DNA from: JABMRP01 sp964444795
Lineage (GTDB): Bacteria > Planctomycetota > Planctomycetia > Pirellulales > Thermoguttaceae
Direction of reading: 5' to 3'
DNA: 64,000 nucleotides
Assembly: GCA_964444795.1 (NCBI GenBank)
Contig: CAYUIQ010000011.1
Coordinates: 3,437 to 67,436, forward strand
The position numbers were made by a program, and so were the translations under genes. Positions within the stretch are counted from its first letter, which is position 1, and each line of letters starts with the position of its first letter. This document shows, piece after piece, positions 36,008 through 46,090 of the stretch. Under the pieces are notes generated by a model. The model was not told where the DNA came from and did no database searches. It saw only the letters and a program-made list of their open reading frames with translations.

Positions 36008-37381
36008 ATGAATTCGCTTGTCCGCCTCGTTCTGCTCGGTATTGGTCTGATGCTGGGCCTGTCGAGCGTCACGGAGGCCGATGAGGTCGTGGGCCGAGTC
36101 GTCGATTTTAGGAACGCCGGCTACATTGGCGTGCTGGGAAAGCAGGACGGCCGGACGGTTTTACTCTACGCGCGGCTGAAGGAGGTGGCTTGTCCCAGCA
36201 CGGAGCAGAAACGGAAACGGGACACGATGATGCAAGGCGACGACGACCAGCGGCAGGGCAGGGCGGCAAACGATTTTACCCGGGGGCTCATCGGCGAGCA
36301 GACCGTTACCGTCCATTTCGACCGGCTTGAGCCGGACGGCATTTCTTGCTTCGCCCGGGTGACGCTCGAAGACGGCCGCGACGTCGGCCGTGAGCTTCTC
36401 AAGGCGGGCTTGGGATGGCTTCGGGACCCACACAATGCCGACGCCGAACTCGTTGCCCTGCAGTCCGAGGCCCGCCGCGGCGGCGAAGGTATCTGGTCCG
36501 AAAAGTGGTACAGGGACCTAGGCCCGTTATGGTGGAGAATTCTCTGCGGTATCGGCATCCTCTTCTTGCTGCTCTTGGCATTGGTGTTGCTGCCGATGCT
36601 GGGAGAGTTGCTGCTCCTCGCCGTAGTCTGGCCAATTTCGCTTATCTCTGGCGGGAAAGAGGGCGAGTCAGCCAGTTCGCCAGCGGCCGAGCCGGTGCGT
36701 CAGGCGCCGGCCAGAGACTCCAAGCGGGAAATCGAGAGATTGAAAATGGCGGCGCTGGCCGACGCCCAGGAGTACAAAGGGAGCCAGTCCGCCGAGGAGG
36801 TCCAGTCGGCGCTGGCATCCTATCAGCAGGCGGTAAAGCACTATGCCGAGCGGATTATGGCAAGCAATGCGTCCGACGACGATCTCGATGTAGTCTGGCG
36901 CGAGCTGATTTCCGCCGTCGAGACGGCCCCCGGCAACGCATGGCTCTTCGACCGCTGTTTGCAGTTGCTCGGGCAGGTCGGCGGCAGCGTGCAGGAGAGC
37001 CACCCCGAGTGGTCCCAACAGTGCCAGAGTGAGTTGGGCCAGCGCTGGCCGGAAATGCTCGACTCTTTCGAGAAGTGTCGCTCGGCACGGAAGGGCGGGA
37101 GGATCGGTCTCCTGGACCACATCGGCCGCCAGTCGGGCGGACACCTGCCGACGTTGCCGCAGGGCCAAGTGGAGCGAGCCCGCCAAGCGGCACGCCAAAA
37201 GGCGTTGGCGGCCGTGCAAGCCTGCCGGACGAACCCCGAGGCGTGGTTCCAGTTGAGCTATCAGTTCTTCGCCTCCGGCGAAGAGGCGTATTCCAAAGAG
37301 TTGGACGAGGTTGTCGACGCACTGAAAGAAGCGCAAGGCGCCTCGCTTGGCACCGTGGACGATTCCGGCGAGGAGGCGTAA
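36008..37381 (+). CDS. Membrane protein with thermonuclease (SNase)-like domain
   Basis: A 457-residue protein with a signal peptide (VRLVLLGIGLMLGLSSVTEA). Residues about 28-165 follow the SNase fold, seen in ANDFTRGLIGEQTVTVHFDR, ARVTLEDGRDVGRELLKAGL and the closing EARRGGEGIW. The catalytic Arg/Glu set of staphylococcal nuclease is not clearly kept. One or two membrane helices follow (LCGIGILFLLLLALVLLPML), then a largely helical cytoplasmic part of about 230 residues. ATG 36008 has GGAG at 9 bases. The next gene starts 3 bases after the stop, so the two are an operon. Nuclease activity is uncertain. Confidence 0.75.
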   Translation: MNSLVRLVLLGIGLMLGLSSVTEADEVVGRVVDFRNAGYIGVLGKQDGRTVLLYARLKEVACPSTEQKRKRDTMMQGDDDQRQGRAANDFTRGLIGEQTVTVHFDRLEPDGISCFARVTLEDGRDVGRELLKAGLGWLRDPHNADAELVALQSEARRGGEGIWSEKWYRDLGPLWWRILCGIGILFLLLLALVLLPMLGELLLLAVVWPISLISGGKEGESASSPAAEPVRQAPARDSKREIERLKMAALADAQEYKGSQSAEEVQSALASYQQAVKHYAERIMASNASDDDLDVVWRELISAVETAPGNAWLFDRCLQLLGQVGGSVQESHPEWSQQCQSELGQRWPEMLDSFEKCRSARKGGRIGLLDHIGRQSGGHLPTLPQGQVERARQAARQKALAAVQACRTNPEAWFQLSYQFFASGEEAYSKELDEVVDALKEAQGASLGTVDDSGEEA

Positions 37382-37384
37382 CCC

Positions 37385-38266
37385 ATGCCAGACTGCGGCA
37401 TCTGCGAGAAATCGTTCGACTCATCCTCCTCCAAGATCCGGCAATGGACTCCCCGGGAGTTGTCGGCTCGGGCTCCGATCGTGCGCGACATGAACGTGGC
37501 GGCAATGTACGCCATGGCCGTCAGCGTCATTCGATTCAATAATCCGCCCGGCGCCGCCGACCAGCCGGTGGAATGGATTTGCGCGTCGTGCATGAAACGG
37601 TGCTTCACGGGCGCCGCGAAACCGACCCGACGCGCCGCCGCCGAATCGGGAGGGTTCGAGGCCCGGAAGACTTCGGGTAAGTCGAGAATGAAGCTCGTGA
37701 TCGTGGCCTGCCTGAGTGCGCTGGCCCTGTTGTTGATCTATTTCCTTCGGCCGTCCGCGACGGATCGCGATACCTTCTCAGAGCTTTTGGAGGAGATGCC
37801 CGACGCGGCCGGTCCCGTCGAGCACGTCGAGGTCACCAAGCTCCAATGGGAGGTGCAACGCCCCTCGGATCTTCCCCTGGGGCTGGTGCCGAGTATCGTT
37901 GACGTCGGCGATGCCCCGCCGGTCGTTCCCGCGGGGAGTCGAGTCAGGCTGATCGTGGAGATGGAACCTAGCTACGGGTGTGTTTACTTGGTGGAGTCCG
38001 AAGGTAAGCTGTCCTCGGCCGATTGGATCGACGGACCAGGCTCCGGTCCTTACCGCCACCTTGTTCTCGAAAAACCGGGGGACTGGTCGTGGGACCTGCT
38101 CTTGAGCCCCGGGCGTCTCGACCATTCGCACTTCGAAAAACGCGGGGACGCGAGCCGGTACGAAAGTGAATATAGCCAGGCACATCGCCAGGGATTCACG
38201 CTCCGGCGAGTGTCCCTGAAAGTGGTTCCCGTCAAGCAAGCCACGCCGGCTAACCATCCACTTTGA
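37385..38266 (+). CDS. Unknown membrane protein with N-terminal cysteine pairs
   Basis: A 293-residue protein not recognised. CGICEKSF near residue 4 and WICASCMKRC near 64 could together hold a zinc ion. A membrane helix (LVIVACLSALALLLIYFL, about 104-121) follows, then a beta-rich domain of about 160 residues with no known motif. It begins 3 bases after the SNase-like gene and is probably co-expressed and located in the same membrane. The pair is bracketed by the pseudogene fragment and the intact homologous gene. Confidence 0.7.
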   Translation: MPDCGICEKSFDSSSSKIRQWTPRELSARAPIVRDMNVAAMYAMAVSVIRFNNPPGAADQPVEWICASCMKRCFTGAAKPTRRAAAESGGFEARKTSGKSRMKLVIVACLSALALLLIYFLRPSATDRDTFSELLEEMPDAAGPVEHVEVTKLQWEVQRPSDLPLGLVPSIVDVGDAPPVVPAGSRVRLIVEMEPSYGCVYLVESEGKLSSADWIDGPGSGPYRHLVLEKPGDWSWDLLLSPGRLDHSHFEKRGDASRYESEYSQAHRQGFTLRRVSLKVVPVKQATPANHPL

Positions 38267-38285
38267 TCGTCAACCCAGTGGAGCC

Positions 38286-41200
38286 ATGTCCATGACCATA
38301 CAACCGCCCTTTTTCCGCGCGCTGCTGCTTTTCGCGATCGGGCTCTTTTCCGCCGGCTCGCTGGGTGCCGGGGAGCCGATGTTCGATCCGTCGATTGACG
38401 GCGATGGGGAAGAATGGTGCTATGCGGCGCAGTCGACCACGGTGATCGGCCGGCCGTTTGTCCCCGAGCCGGTGCAGATCACGTATGACGGCGCCATCCA
38501 CACGCGTTACGCGGAGCTGGCGTTTTTCCACGGCAAGACGCTCAAACCGGTCATGGCCCGCAATAAGACCTTTTTCGATGGCTGGATTCCCGTGGTTGGT
38601 TACGGCTGGAAAGAGGACGGCGTCGAGCATCGTCTGGAGATCTTCAGCGCGGAGTTGCCCGAACTCGGCACGGCGAATCTGGTGCAATTTGCCCGGCTGA
38701 CGATGACCAACCCGGGCCAGTCGCCGGTCGAGGGCGTCGTGGCGGCGGGTGTCAGAGGTTCGGCCGGACATTTCCGCCTGGGCGGGGTTCGCCGGCCGGT
38801 AACTCCGGCAACGCGCTTCGCGATGCGCAATGACTGCGTGACGCGCGACGGGAAATTGGTCTACGCGTTTTCGCCGGGGGCGGAAACCTATGCCGTGCCG
38901 GACGTGCTTTGCCGGGGCGAGTACCGCGCGATGGATCATCACGTCACCGATCGCGCCGCGACCGGACTGGCCGTTTACCGTCGAACGCTGGGGCCGGGGG
39001 AAACGTTCGACGCCGTGTTCAAGATGCCACGCGTGCCCGTGCAAGATCCCCAGCACGTCGCCGCGGTGGCGGCCGCCGATTATCAGCCGGCCAGAGACGA
39101 AACCGTCCGGTACTGGAACGACCTGTTCGGCGATTTTGAATTCGAGATCCCGGAAAAACGGGTCAACGATTCCTATCGGGCGTCGCTGGTACACTTGATC
39201 CTGGCCACCCGGATGCAGGGCGGCGGCAAGCGCCAGGGCAGCGGGCTTCCCTACGATGCGTTGTTTCTCAACGACTACATCGACATGCTCCTGGCCTACG
39301 ATACGGCCGGCCTCTTCTCGCTGAGCGAGCCGAACGTCGACTGGTTGATCGGCAAGCAGCACGCATCGGGCATGTTTATCGACGTCCACAACCGGGGCAA
39401 CGACACGATCGTCACCTCGCACGGACAGGGACTTTTCGCCCTGGCCTACCACTTGGTCATGACCCGCGACCTGAAGTACGGCCGCAAGGTCTATCCGGCG
39501 ATCCGCAAGGGCGCCCGGTTTATCGTCGACGACCACAAGACCAACAACGAGCACGGCCTGATTCGCTCCTCCGTTCCCTACGACGCGCCGATGGTGACCG
39601 GCTACCATACGTGCCACAATCTGTTCGCCCTGTTGGCACTTCGCACGTCGATCCGCGCGGCTCGCTTGCTCGGCGAAACCGAAGACGCCGACGCATGGGC
39701 CGAAGCCGAGGGCACGTACCGCCAGGCGATCATCCGGGCGATCGATCATACGTATCGCAAAGAGGGCTATATTCGCTCGGGGCTTTATGACTGGACCGCG
39801 GGAAGGGTGCAAGGCCACGGCCCGCCCAACAAATTCCCCAATCAAGACTGGGAAAACAATCTGCTCGTCTACCCGACGGAACTCTTAAGCGCGGATGATC
39901 CGCGAGTGGCCCGCACGCTGGCAACGATTCGGGCGCGCAAGTATCGCGAAGGCTGCATGAGTTACCGCAACGGCATGCACGTTCACCAGTACGTGACCCT
40001 GAATCAGGCCAATCAGTATCGGGCGATCGGCGATCAGAAACATGCCCTGCTGGACCTTTACCACGTGCTGCTGCACAACGGCTCGACGCACGAAGGGTTC
40101 GAAAATCTGGTCGTGCCGTGGTCCAATCGCACGCCTTCGGCGAATTGCCCACCGCCACACGCCTGGGCCGCGGCCAAGACGGCCCTGTTTATCCGCAATA
40201 TGATGGTCTGCGAATACGGTGGACAGACCGGGCTGGATGAGCAGAGGCGAGACCTTTACCTCTACTCGCTGATTTCACCGGCCTGGATGCAACCGGGCAA
40301 GAAGGTGGCGATCCGCAACGCGCCGACCGAGATGGGTCGAGTCTCCAGCGCGCTGAAATTCACCGAGAACGGCGCGGAGTTGGCGTTCGAGACCGATTTT
40401 CACCGGCCGCCCCGCTATCTTGTCTTCCGCATCCCGTATTCGGTCGAACTCGACGCGTTCCACTCCGACGCGACCCGAGCGTTTGAGAAGGACGGGCTGC
40501 TATTCTTCACACCGGACGTCAACCGCGCATCGATCGAGTGGCACGCGAAAGCCGGCGCCGGTGACGGCAACTACCAGGACATCCTGAAGAGCTATCGCAG
40601 CGAGTTCGACTTGGTCGTCGCCGACGGCAACTACGATCCGGCCCGTGCCGGCAAGCCGTTTCTGCTGGCCGACGAGAAGGATCATCCGGCCGAGCCGTTG
40701 AGCTTCGATCTGGTGCGTCGCGCGTTCCTGAAGGAATACGGCCGGCGATTCGACGAGTACGTCGAGAAAGGCGGGACACCGTATCCGGTCGCACCACCGC
40801 GGCTCTACAGCGCCGCCGAGCGACAAGCCGAATTCGTCAAGCGTTTCGGGGACATTCGCCCGGGCCCCCCCGGAATCGCCGCCGGCCGCCCGACCACCGC
40901 CTCGGCGTCGCTCCCAGCGCATCCGCCCGCCCTGGCCACCGACGGCAACGCCTGGGACCTGCAATCGAGTTGGCAGACCGATCCCTACCCGGCCTCATTG
41001 ACCGTCGACCTCGAAGAGGTGCATACCCTGAACGGCGTTCATGTCTGGCCCTACTGGGGTATGGAGCGATATTACCGGTACACGGTTGAGGTTTCCCCGG
41101 ACGGCCAAACCTGGAAGCAGGTGGGCGACATGAGCAAGAACAGCACCCCTTCAACGCCCAAAGGCGACCGCTTCGAATTCGACGCGATCGAGGCGCGTTA

Positions 41201-41300
41201 CATCCGCGTGAATATGCTGTACCATAACCTCAACAAGGGCGTACACGTCGTCGAAGTCAAGGCATACGCGCATCGACCTCGTGGTCGCGTTGATCCGTAG
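38286..41300 (+). CDS. Large exported glycosidase-like protein with C-terminal discoidin domain
   Basis: A 1004-residue protein; the signal peptide spans about residues 3-28 (FFRALLLFAIGLFSAGSLGA). The central part (about 300-650) is helix-rich and resembles six-hairpin glycosidases: LAYDTAGLFSLSEPNVDWLI, YHTCHNLFALLALRTSIRAA. The last 140 residues form an F5/8 type C (discoidin) domain that binds sugars, as in LTVDLEEVHTLNGVHVWPYW. The catalytic residues cannot be named. The start may be the ATG at 38286 or 38292. A fragment of the same gene lies 2.6 kb upstream. Confidence 0.75.
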   Translation: MSMTIQPPFFRALLLFAIGLFSAGSLGAGEPMFDPSIDGDGEEWCYAAQSTTVIGRPFVPEPVQITYDGAIHTRYAELAFFHGKTLKPVMARNKTFFDGWIPVVGYGWKEDGVEHRLEIFSAELPELGTANLVQFARLTMTNPGQSPVEGVVAAGVRGSAGHFRLGGVRRPVTPATRFAMRNDCVTRDGKLVYAFSPGAETYAVPDVLCRGEYRAMDHHVTDRAATGLAVYRRTLGPGETFDAVFKMPRVPVQDPQHVAAVAAADYQPARDETVRYWNDLFGDFEFEIPEKRVNDSYRASLVHLILATRMQGGGKRQGSGLPYDALFLNDYIDMLLAYDTAGLFSLSEPNVDWLIGKQHASGMFIDVHNRGNDTIVTSHGQGLFALAYHLVMTRDLKYGRKVYPAIRKGARFIVDDHKTNNEHGLIRSSVPYDAPMVTGYHTCHNLFALLALRTSIRAARLLGETEDADAWAEAEGTYRQAIIRAIDHTYRKEGYIRSGLYDWTAGRVQGHGPPNKFPNQDWENNLLVYPTELLSADDPRVARTLATIRARKYREGCMSYRNGMHVHQYVTLNQANQYRAIGDQKHALLDLYHVLLHNGSTHEGFENLVVPWSNRTPSANCPPPHAWAAAKTALFIRNMMVCEYGGQTGLDEQRRDLYLYSLISPAWMQPGKKVAIRNAPTEMGRVSSALKFTENGAELAFETDFHRPPRYLVFRIPYSVELDAFHSDATRAFEKDGLLFFTPDVNRASIEWHAKAGAGDGNYQDILKSYRSEFDLVVADGNYDPARAGKPFLLADEKDHPAEPLSFDLVRRAFLKEYGRRFDEYVEKGGTPYPVAPPRLYSAAERQAEFVKRFGDIRPGPPGIAAGRPTTASASLPAHPPALATDGNAWDLQSSWQTDPYPASLTVDLEEVHTLNGVHVWPYWGMERYYRYTVEVSPDGQTWKQVGDMSKNSTPSTPKGDRFEFDAIEARYIRVNMLYHNLNKGVHVVEVKAYAHRPRGRVDP

Positions 41301-41356
41301 CTGAATCCGCAAGAATCGATCTGGTTCCCAGATTCGGGCGGCAAGCGGCTTGAATT

Positions 41357-41572
41357 CTATCTTCTGAAGATTTTGACCTTCACTTGGATTTTCACAACCT
41401 GCCACAACCGTGGGATAGCCCGCAAAACGTAGGATATCGAATCGAAAAGAAATCGGTAGACCCGAAACGTCGTACCACTAGTTATGAAGCCGCCGTTAAT
41501 GTATTGGCCACAATGTATACACTGCGGCAATTCTTCATCTGTGAGCATCCCGCAAGATGGGCATTCGGTCAT
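41357..41572 (-). CDS. Small zinc ribbon protein
   Basis: A 71-residue protein beginning MTECPSCGMLTDEELPQCIH. Two CXXC pairs, CPSC and CIHC, form a clear zinc ribbon in the first 22 residues. The C-terminal part (FDSISYVLRAIPRLWQVVKI) is amphipathic and basic. The chosen ATG is weakly supported because the ribosome-binding site is poor; longer starts add arginine-rich sequence without homology. Confidence 0.55.
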   Translation of the reverse strand: MTECPSCGMLTDEELPQCIHCGQYINGGFITSGTTFRVYRFLFDSISYVLRAIPRLWQVVKIQVKVKIFRR

Positions 41573-42127
41573 AATCTCGTCCCATGCAAAGGTCGCAGAC
41601 TTCCATCGGCAGACCAACACGAAGCCGAATACGCCCCGGCGGCAGCGGCGTAAAACGAGCCCTCCCCGGAGTCCGCCAGTCCTGGGCCATCGCACCGCAG
41701 GCTGAACTGATACCAGCGGAGTTTCGGTTTGGGTCGATCGGAATCGCTCATACCCACGACGCTACCCACTTGGGGAGCCCTTGTCAACTACTTGGGGGAG
41801 ATCCATTTCTGTCAATTCCTCTTGGAGTAAATACCCACTCACCTCTGGCCCGGAGCTTTCGCGAAACGGCTTGTGCTGTGGGCGTGGGAAGTTTGGGGTC
41901 AGGGAAGTTTGGGCTCAGGGGAGCGCGTGGTCGCCTTGTCCGCCGGATGTCACGAAAGCTCAGGCAGCGACGCGTCACTTGCCGGCACGGTGGCACGGTT
42001 GGTTCCGTTTGAGTAGAATCAGGGGAGAGGACTGGCCAGTGTGTTCTCTGTCGGCTACCGCGAAGACCCCCGACGAACGCGCCGATAGCAGGCCGGACCT
42101 GATCCAAGATGCACGGAAAGGCAACGG
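41573..42127. other. Gene-free stretch with short tandem repeat
   Basis: A 555-base region before the PQQ-like gene. It contains two head-to-tail copies of GGGAAGTTTGGGNTCA at 41886-41917. Phrases of this kind occur near REP-type elements in planctomycetes. The several overlapping short ORFs look random. GGAAAGG just before 42128 is the ribosome-binding site of the next gene. Confidence 0.5.
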
Positions 42128-45100
42128 ATGAAACGGCAATTCTCTCTCGCTCTGTTAATCGTGGCATGCCTCCTCACGGCTCAATCGCGGGCCGGCGACT
42201 GGCCGCAGTTCCGATACGACGCGGGGCGCACCGCGGCATCATCGCACGAACTGCCGTCGGACCTTCAGCTTCGCTGGACGCGGGCATTACCAGCCCCCAG
42301 GCCGGCATTTCCCCGCGACAGCCGGCTCGCGTACGACGCTTCCTACGAACCGGTGGTGCTTGGCGGCACCATGTTCGTTCCCTCGATGGTTACCGACAGC
42401 GTCACGGCGTTGGATACCGAGACGGGAAAGCAGCGCTGGCGGTTCTTCGCCGAGGGGCCGGTCCGGTTCGCTCCCGCGGCCTGGGAGGGCAAGGTCTATT
42501 TCGTTTCCGACGACGGCTATCTGTATTGCCTGGACGCCAACGACGGGGCGCTGTGCTGGAAGTTCCGCGCTCTTCCCGAGGGGAAGTCTGACCGCAAGGT
42601 CATCGGTCATGGGCGATTGGTTTCGCTTTTTCCGGCTCGTGGTGGTCCGGTCTTGGCCGATGGCGTGATCTACTTCGCCGCGGGCCTGTGGCCCACCGAA
42701 GGCGTGTTCGTTCACGCAGTGGACGCGGAGTCGGGGCAAGCCGTCTGGTCGAACATCGATAGCGGTCACATCCCAAAGAGCAACTGGGACCACGGCATCG
42801 GACACTACTCCGGCCTGACGCCCCAGGGCTATCTGGCGATCGTCGGCGACCGGCTGATCGTTCCCTGCGGGGCACAACTACCGGCCTTCTTGGACGTGAA
42901 AACTGGCGCGCTGCAAACCTACACCATGGGCTGGGGCGGGCGACTGGGGCTGCCCAAGGGCTGCTGGTTCGTAGCCGGGATCGGCAAGTATCTCAGCCAC
43001 TCAGGCGATCTGTACGACATCACCCGTCCCAACGAGGAGCGGCTTGCCAAGACCAAGCCTGGCCAGACGGATTACAAGCCCATGCTCTATCCGGGCGGCT
43101 GGACCAGACTGGACATCGAGCGCGCGAACCAGCGAGAACTCGACCGCTTTCGTCAGCCGGTGATGACGCCCGAAGTGATGTATGAAAGCGACCAAAGCAT
43201 TGTGGCCCGAGACTTGACGACTTATACACTTCAGCCGCGGACCGAGGGCAACATCCCGTCCCACCGCGCCAAGGACGAGGTTCCAGACAACGTTGGCGGT
43301 GTATTTCGTCAAATCTGGGAGCTGCCATCAAAGCTTGACGTCCATCTCAAGGCGGGCAGCAGACTCTATGCCGGTGGACCAGGCGTCGTGGAAGCCATTG
43401 ACACGGCCGGCCGGGAACCCAAGGTCGTGTGGCGTGCGGAAATCGAGGGTACTCCACAACGGATGTTGGCGGCCGACCAAAAGCTGTTCATCGTAACGGC
43501 CGAGGGAAGCATCCTGGCTTTTGCGACTCCGCAGTCTGGCGGCGCGACGACACACACCGTGTCCACCATTCCCGCCTCCGCCCCCGACACGTGGACCGAG
43601 CGGGCCACCGCGGTCCTTGAGGCCACGGGCGCTGGCGACGGTTACGCCCTGGTGCTGGGGATCGACCGTGGCCGCTTGATCGAGGAACTCGTCCGACAGT
43701 CGAACCTCTACGTGATTGCCGTGGATGACGATCCAAGCAAGGTCGCCGCAGTTCGCCAGCGGCTGTATGACATGGGGTTGTACGGAACGCGGGCAAGCGT
43801 GGTGGTCGGCAACCCCGCGAGTTACCCGTTTTCGCCGTATATGGCGAGTCTCGTCGTTTCGGAGACGCCCGACGCTTTGAGTCGCGGGGGAGAACGAGCA
43901 TTGGCCCACGCTGTATTCCATACGCTACGTCCCTACGGCGGTGTCGCCGTTGCTTGGGGCTCGCTGGCCGATGGCGACCGGATCGAGGAGATCGTCCAAG
44001 ACGAGGCCTTTGCTGGTGCAAGCGTTCGAGAGGCTGGCAACTTCGTGCTGCTGGCCCGTTCGGGGCCGCTACCCGGTGCGGCCGACTGGTCCCACGCGGA
44101 GGCCAACGCCGCCAGTACCGGGGCATCGCAGGACGAGTTCATCCGCTCACCCATGGCCGTTCTCTGGTTCGACGCGGCCGGGCGGTGGCACAAGTTCCCG
44201 GGCCAAGACCAGGTCCGCGTGGCCGGGGGACGTGTTGTGCTGTTGGAGGAAGGCCTGCTGCGGGCATCGGACGTCTACACGGGCCGAGAATTGTGGGAAG
44301 TCGAGGTGCCCCTCGGCGCCAGGCCCCTTGCCGACCCGGATGCCCGCGAGGATGTGCGCTACGCGAGACACCGGATATGGGGCCCCCCGCCAAGCCTCGC
44401 GCCGACAACGCAAATGGTGGTGATCGAGGACGCGATCTACCTGAGTGCCGGCGCGAGTTGCCTGGTGTTCGATCCGGCCACGGGGCGGCGGGTTGGACGC
44501 ATCGACGTTCCCGACGGCCTCAAAACACCCTGGGCGAACCTTCGTGTTTACGGCGACTACTTGGTGGGCAGCAGCGGGGCCAATGTGCTGTGCGTGCATC
44601 GGCTCTCGGGTAAACTGCTGTGGCGGGTTGAGACAACCCGCGACGCGCTTGGCCTTGCAGTGGGGCGAGACAAGGTGTTCTGTGCCGAACTGACCACTGC
44701 ACGCCGCGGCGAAGACGAGCTGCGCGAAGGCAGCATGTTTGCGTTGGACGTCGCCACGGGTCAGCGAGTGTGGCAGAGGGCGGGCGGCGCCCGATTGCGA
44801 TACAGCCCTTCGCTCGACATCGTCGTCACTCCCACGGGCTTTTATTGCGGCGGCGACGGTGAACCTCTGCCGTGGAAGTCGGATTCGCCACGGAGACGGC
44901 TTGTCATCCAGGGAAGAGGGTTGCCCAAGGAAGGACTGCCCGGATGGATCGCCGGCAGTACGCTACTCACCGGCAACGAAGAAAACCTGGTGGTCTACGA
45001 ACTTCCCTCGGGAAATCCGCTCGGCAAACCGTTGCATTGGGCTCGCCGCGGATGCACGGGCACGCGAGCCAGTACGCATCTGCTGACCACACGCTATCGC

Positions 45101-45304
45101 GGCAATTCGGCATGGATCGATCTCGACAGTCGCCAGATCACGCCACTGCTGGGAGTGCGTCCCGGTTGCGGGGTGAACAACAACCTCTACCCAGCCAACG
45201 GCGTGCTGAACATCCCAAATCTCACCGGCGGATGCACCTGCAACTACGCGCCCGTCTCGGTAGCCTGCGTGCGGGCTGATGTTATCGAGCGTGGTGGGGA
45301 ATGA
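42128..45304 (+). CDS. Exported PQQ-like beta-propeller protein with methyltransferase-like insert
   Basis: A 1058-residue protein with a signal peptide (LALLIVACLLTAQSRA). PQQ-type propeller blades recur through the chain: ALDTETGKQRWRFFAEGPV, YCLDANDGALCWKFRALPEG, VFDPATGRRVGRIDVPDGL. They place a multi-blade propeller on both sides of an insert. The insert at about residues 485-650 has the layout of a class I methyltransferase: YALVLGIDRGRLIEELVRQS with an acidic end to the next strand (IAVDDD), then ASVVVGNPASYPFS. The glycine-rich motif is degenerate and no function is known. Many planctomycetes have such chimeras. Confidence 0.82.
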   Translation: MKRQFSLALLIVACLLTAQSRAGDWPQFRYDAGRTAASSHELPSDLQLRWTRALPAPRPAFPRDSRLAYDASYEPVVLGGTMFVPSMVTDSVTALDTETGKQRWRFFAEGPVRFAPAAWEGKVYFVSDDGYLYCLDANDGALCWKFRALPEGKSDRKVIGHGRLVSLFPARGGPVLADGVIYFAAGLWPTEGVFVHAVDAESGQAVWSNIDSGHIPKSNWDHGIGHYSGLTPQGYLAIVGDRLIVPCGAQLPAFLDVKTGALQTYTMGWGGRLGLPKGCWFVAGIGKYLSHSGDLYDITRPNEERLAKTKPGQTDYKPMLYPGGWTRLDIERANQRELDRFRQPVMTPEVMYESDQSIVARDLTTYTLQPRTEGNIPSHRAKDEVPDNVGGVFRQIWELPSKLDVHLKAGSRLYAGGPGVVEAIDTAGREPKVVWRAEIEGTPQRMLAADQKLFIVTAEGSILAFATPQSGGATTHTVSTIPASAPDTWTERATAVLEATGAGDGYALVLGIDRGRLIEELVRQSNLYVIAVDDDPSKVAAVRQRLYDMGLYGTRASVVVGNPASYPFSPYMASLVVSETPDALSRGGERALAHAVFHTLRPYGGVAVAWGSLADGDRIEEIVQDEAFAGASVREAGNFVLLARSGPLPGAADWSHAEANAASTGASQDEFIRSPMAVLWFDAAGRWHKFPGQDQVRVAGGRVVLLEEGLLRASDVYTGRELWEVEVPLGARPLADPDAREDVRYARHRIWGPPPSLAPTTQMVVIEDAIYLSAGASCLVFDPATGRRVGRIDVPDGLKTPWANLRVYGDYLVGSSGANVLCVHRLSGKLLWRVETTRDALGLAVGRDKVFCAELTTARRGEDELREGSMFALDVATGQRVWQRAGGARLRYSPSLDIVVTPTGFYCGGDGEPLPWKSDSPRRRLVIQGRGLPKEGLPGWIAGSTLLTGNEENLVVYELPSGNPLGKPLHWARRGCTGTRASTHLLTTRYRGNSAWIDLDSRQITPLLGVRPGCGVNNNLYPANGVLNIPNLTGGCTCNYAPVSVACVRADVIERGGE

Positions 45305-45404
45305 CGCGTGGTCTTGAGGGGCGTGGTCCTTAGGGGCGGTGGCTCGCTCCGAAGAATGCGTGGTCCCTGTAAGCGGTTGTCTCGTTCGGCCTCGACGATG
45401 TGGG

Positions 45405-46055
45405 CTAAACCCGGAGCATGTCGAACATGGCTTGGGTGAGTGCCCGGGGATCGATCACCACCACGGCGATCAGCACCAGCAGAATGCTGATCGCCGGGAT
45501 GAGAAAGACCAGCCCCTGCCACCGGCGAATGCTCCGCACGTCGCCCAGCGCCGCGGCCAGCGCCAACTCCAACCGCCGCCAGCCGAGATAGTTCTGGTGC
45601 CAGCCGCTGGCCACGAGCGAGATGTTTCGCATCCAGGGGATGCTGTCGACGTGGAGTTGGACGTTGAGCCCGGGCAGCGTGAGGTTATCGCCCGCCCATC
45701 GCGCGTCGGCGTCCAATTCGGCGACCAGATCGGCCAAGACGGGACGCAGTTCGTCGGTCGCCATATTGTAGATGACCAGCCGCGGGCGGAGTTGCAGCAG
45801 CACCAAGACAAGGCATAGACCGTAGAAGGCGGTCAACAAGGCCCAGACGAAGGGTCCGATGCGGGCGACCGAGGCGTCAGGCAAAAACAGCTCGAAGGGG
45901 CCGATCAACACGAACCCCGCCAGGGCCAATCCCAGAGCGGCCGCGTCGCGAGTTCCAGAAACCAGCAACGGCCGGCGCGATAGGTTGATCAGTCCCAGCA
46001 GCAGCACGTAGATCGCCAGCGGTCCGAAGGCCAGGCAGGCACGAAACGGGTCCAT
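45405..46055 (-). CDS. Unknown membrane protein
   Basis: A 216-residue protein with about five hydrophobic segments: near residues 8-28, 38-58, 65-90 and 183-205. A soluble loop of about 80 residues lies between the third and fourth groups. No motif recognised. It is the last of three same-strand genes after an M28-type peptidase gene. Confidence 0.7.
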   Translation of the reverse strand: MDPFRACLAFGPLAIYVLLLGLINLSRRPLLVSGTRDAAALGLALAGFVLIGPFELFLPDASVARIGPFVWALLTAFYGLCLVLVLLQLRPRLVIYNMATDELRPVLADLVAELDADARWAGDNLTLPGLNVQLHVDSIPWMRNISLVASGWHQNYLGWRRLELALAAALGDVRSIRRWQGLVFLIPAISILLVLIAVVVIDPRALTQAMFDMLRV

Positions 46056-46090
46056 GTGCGGGTCCCGAGGGTTGGTGTTGCATCAAGCTC

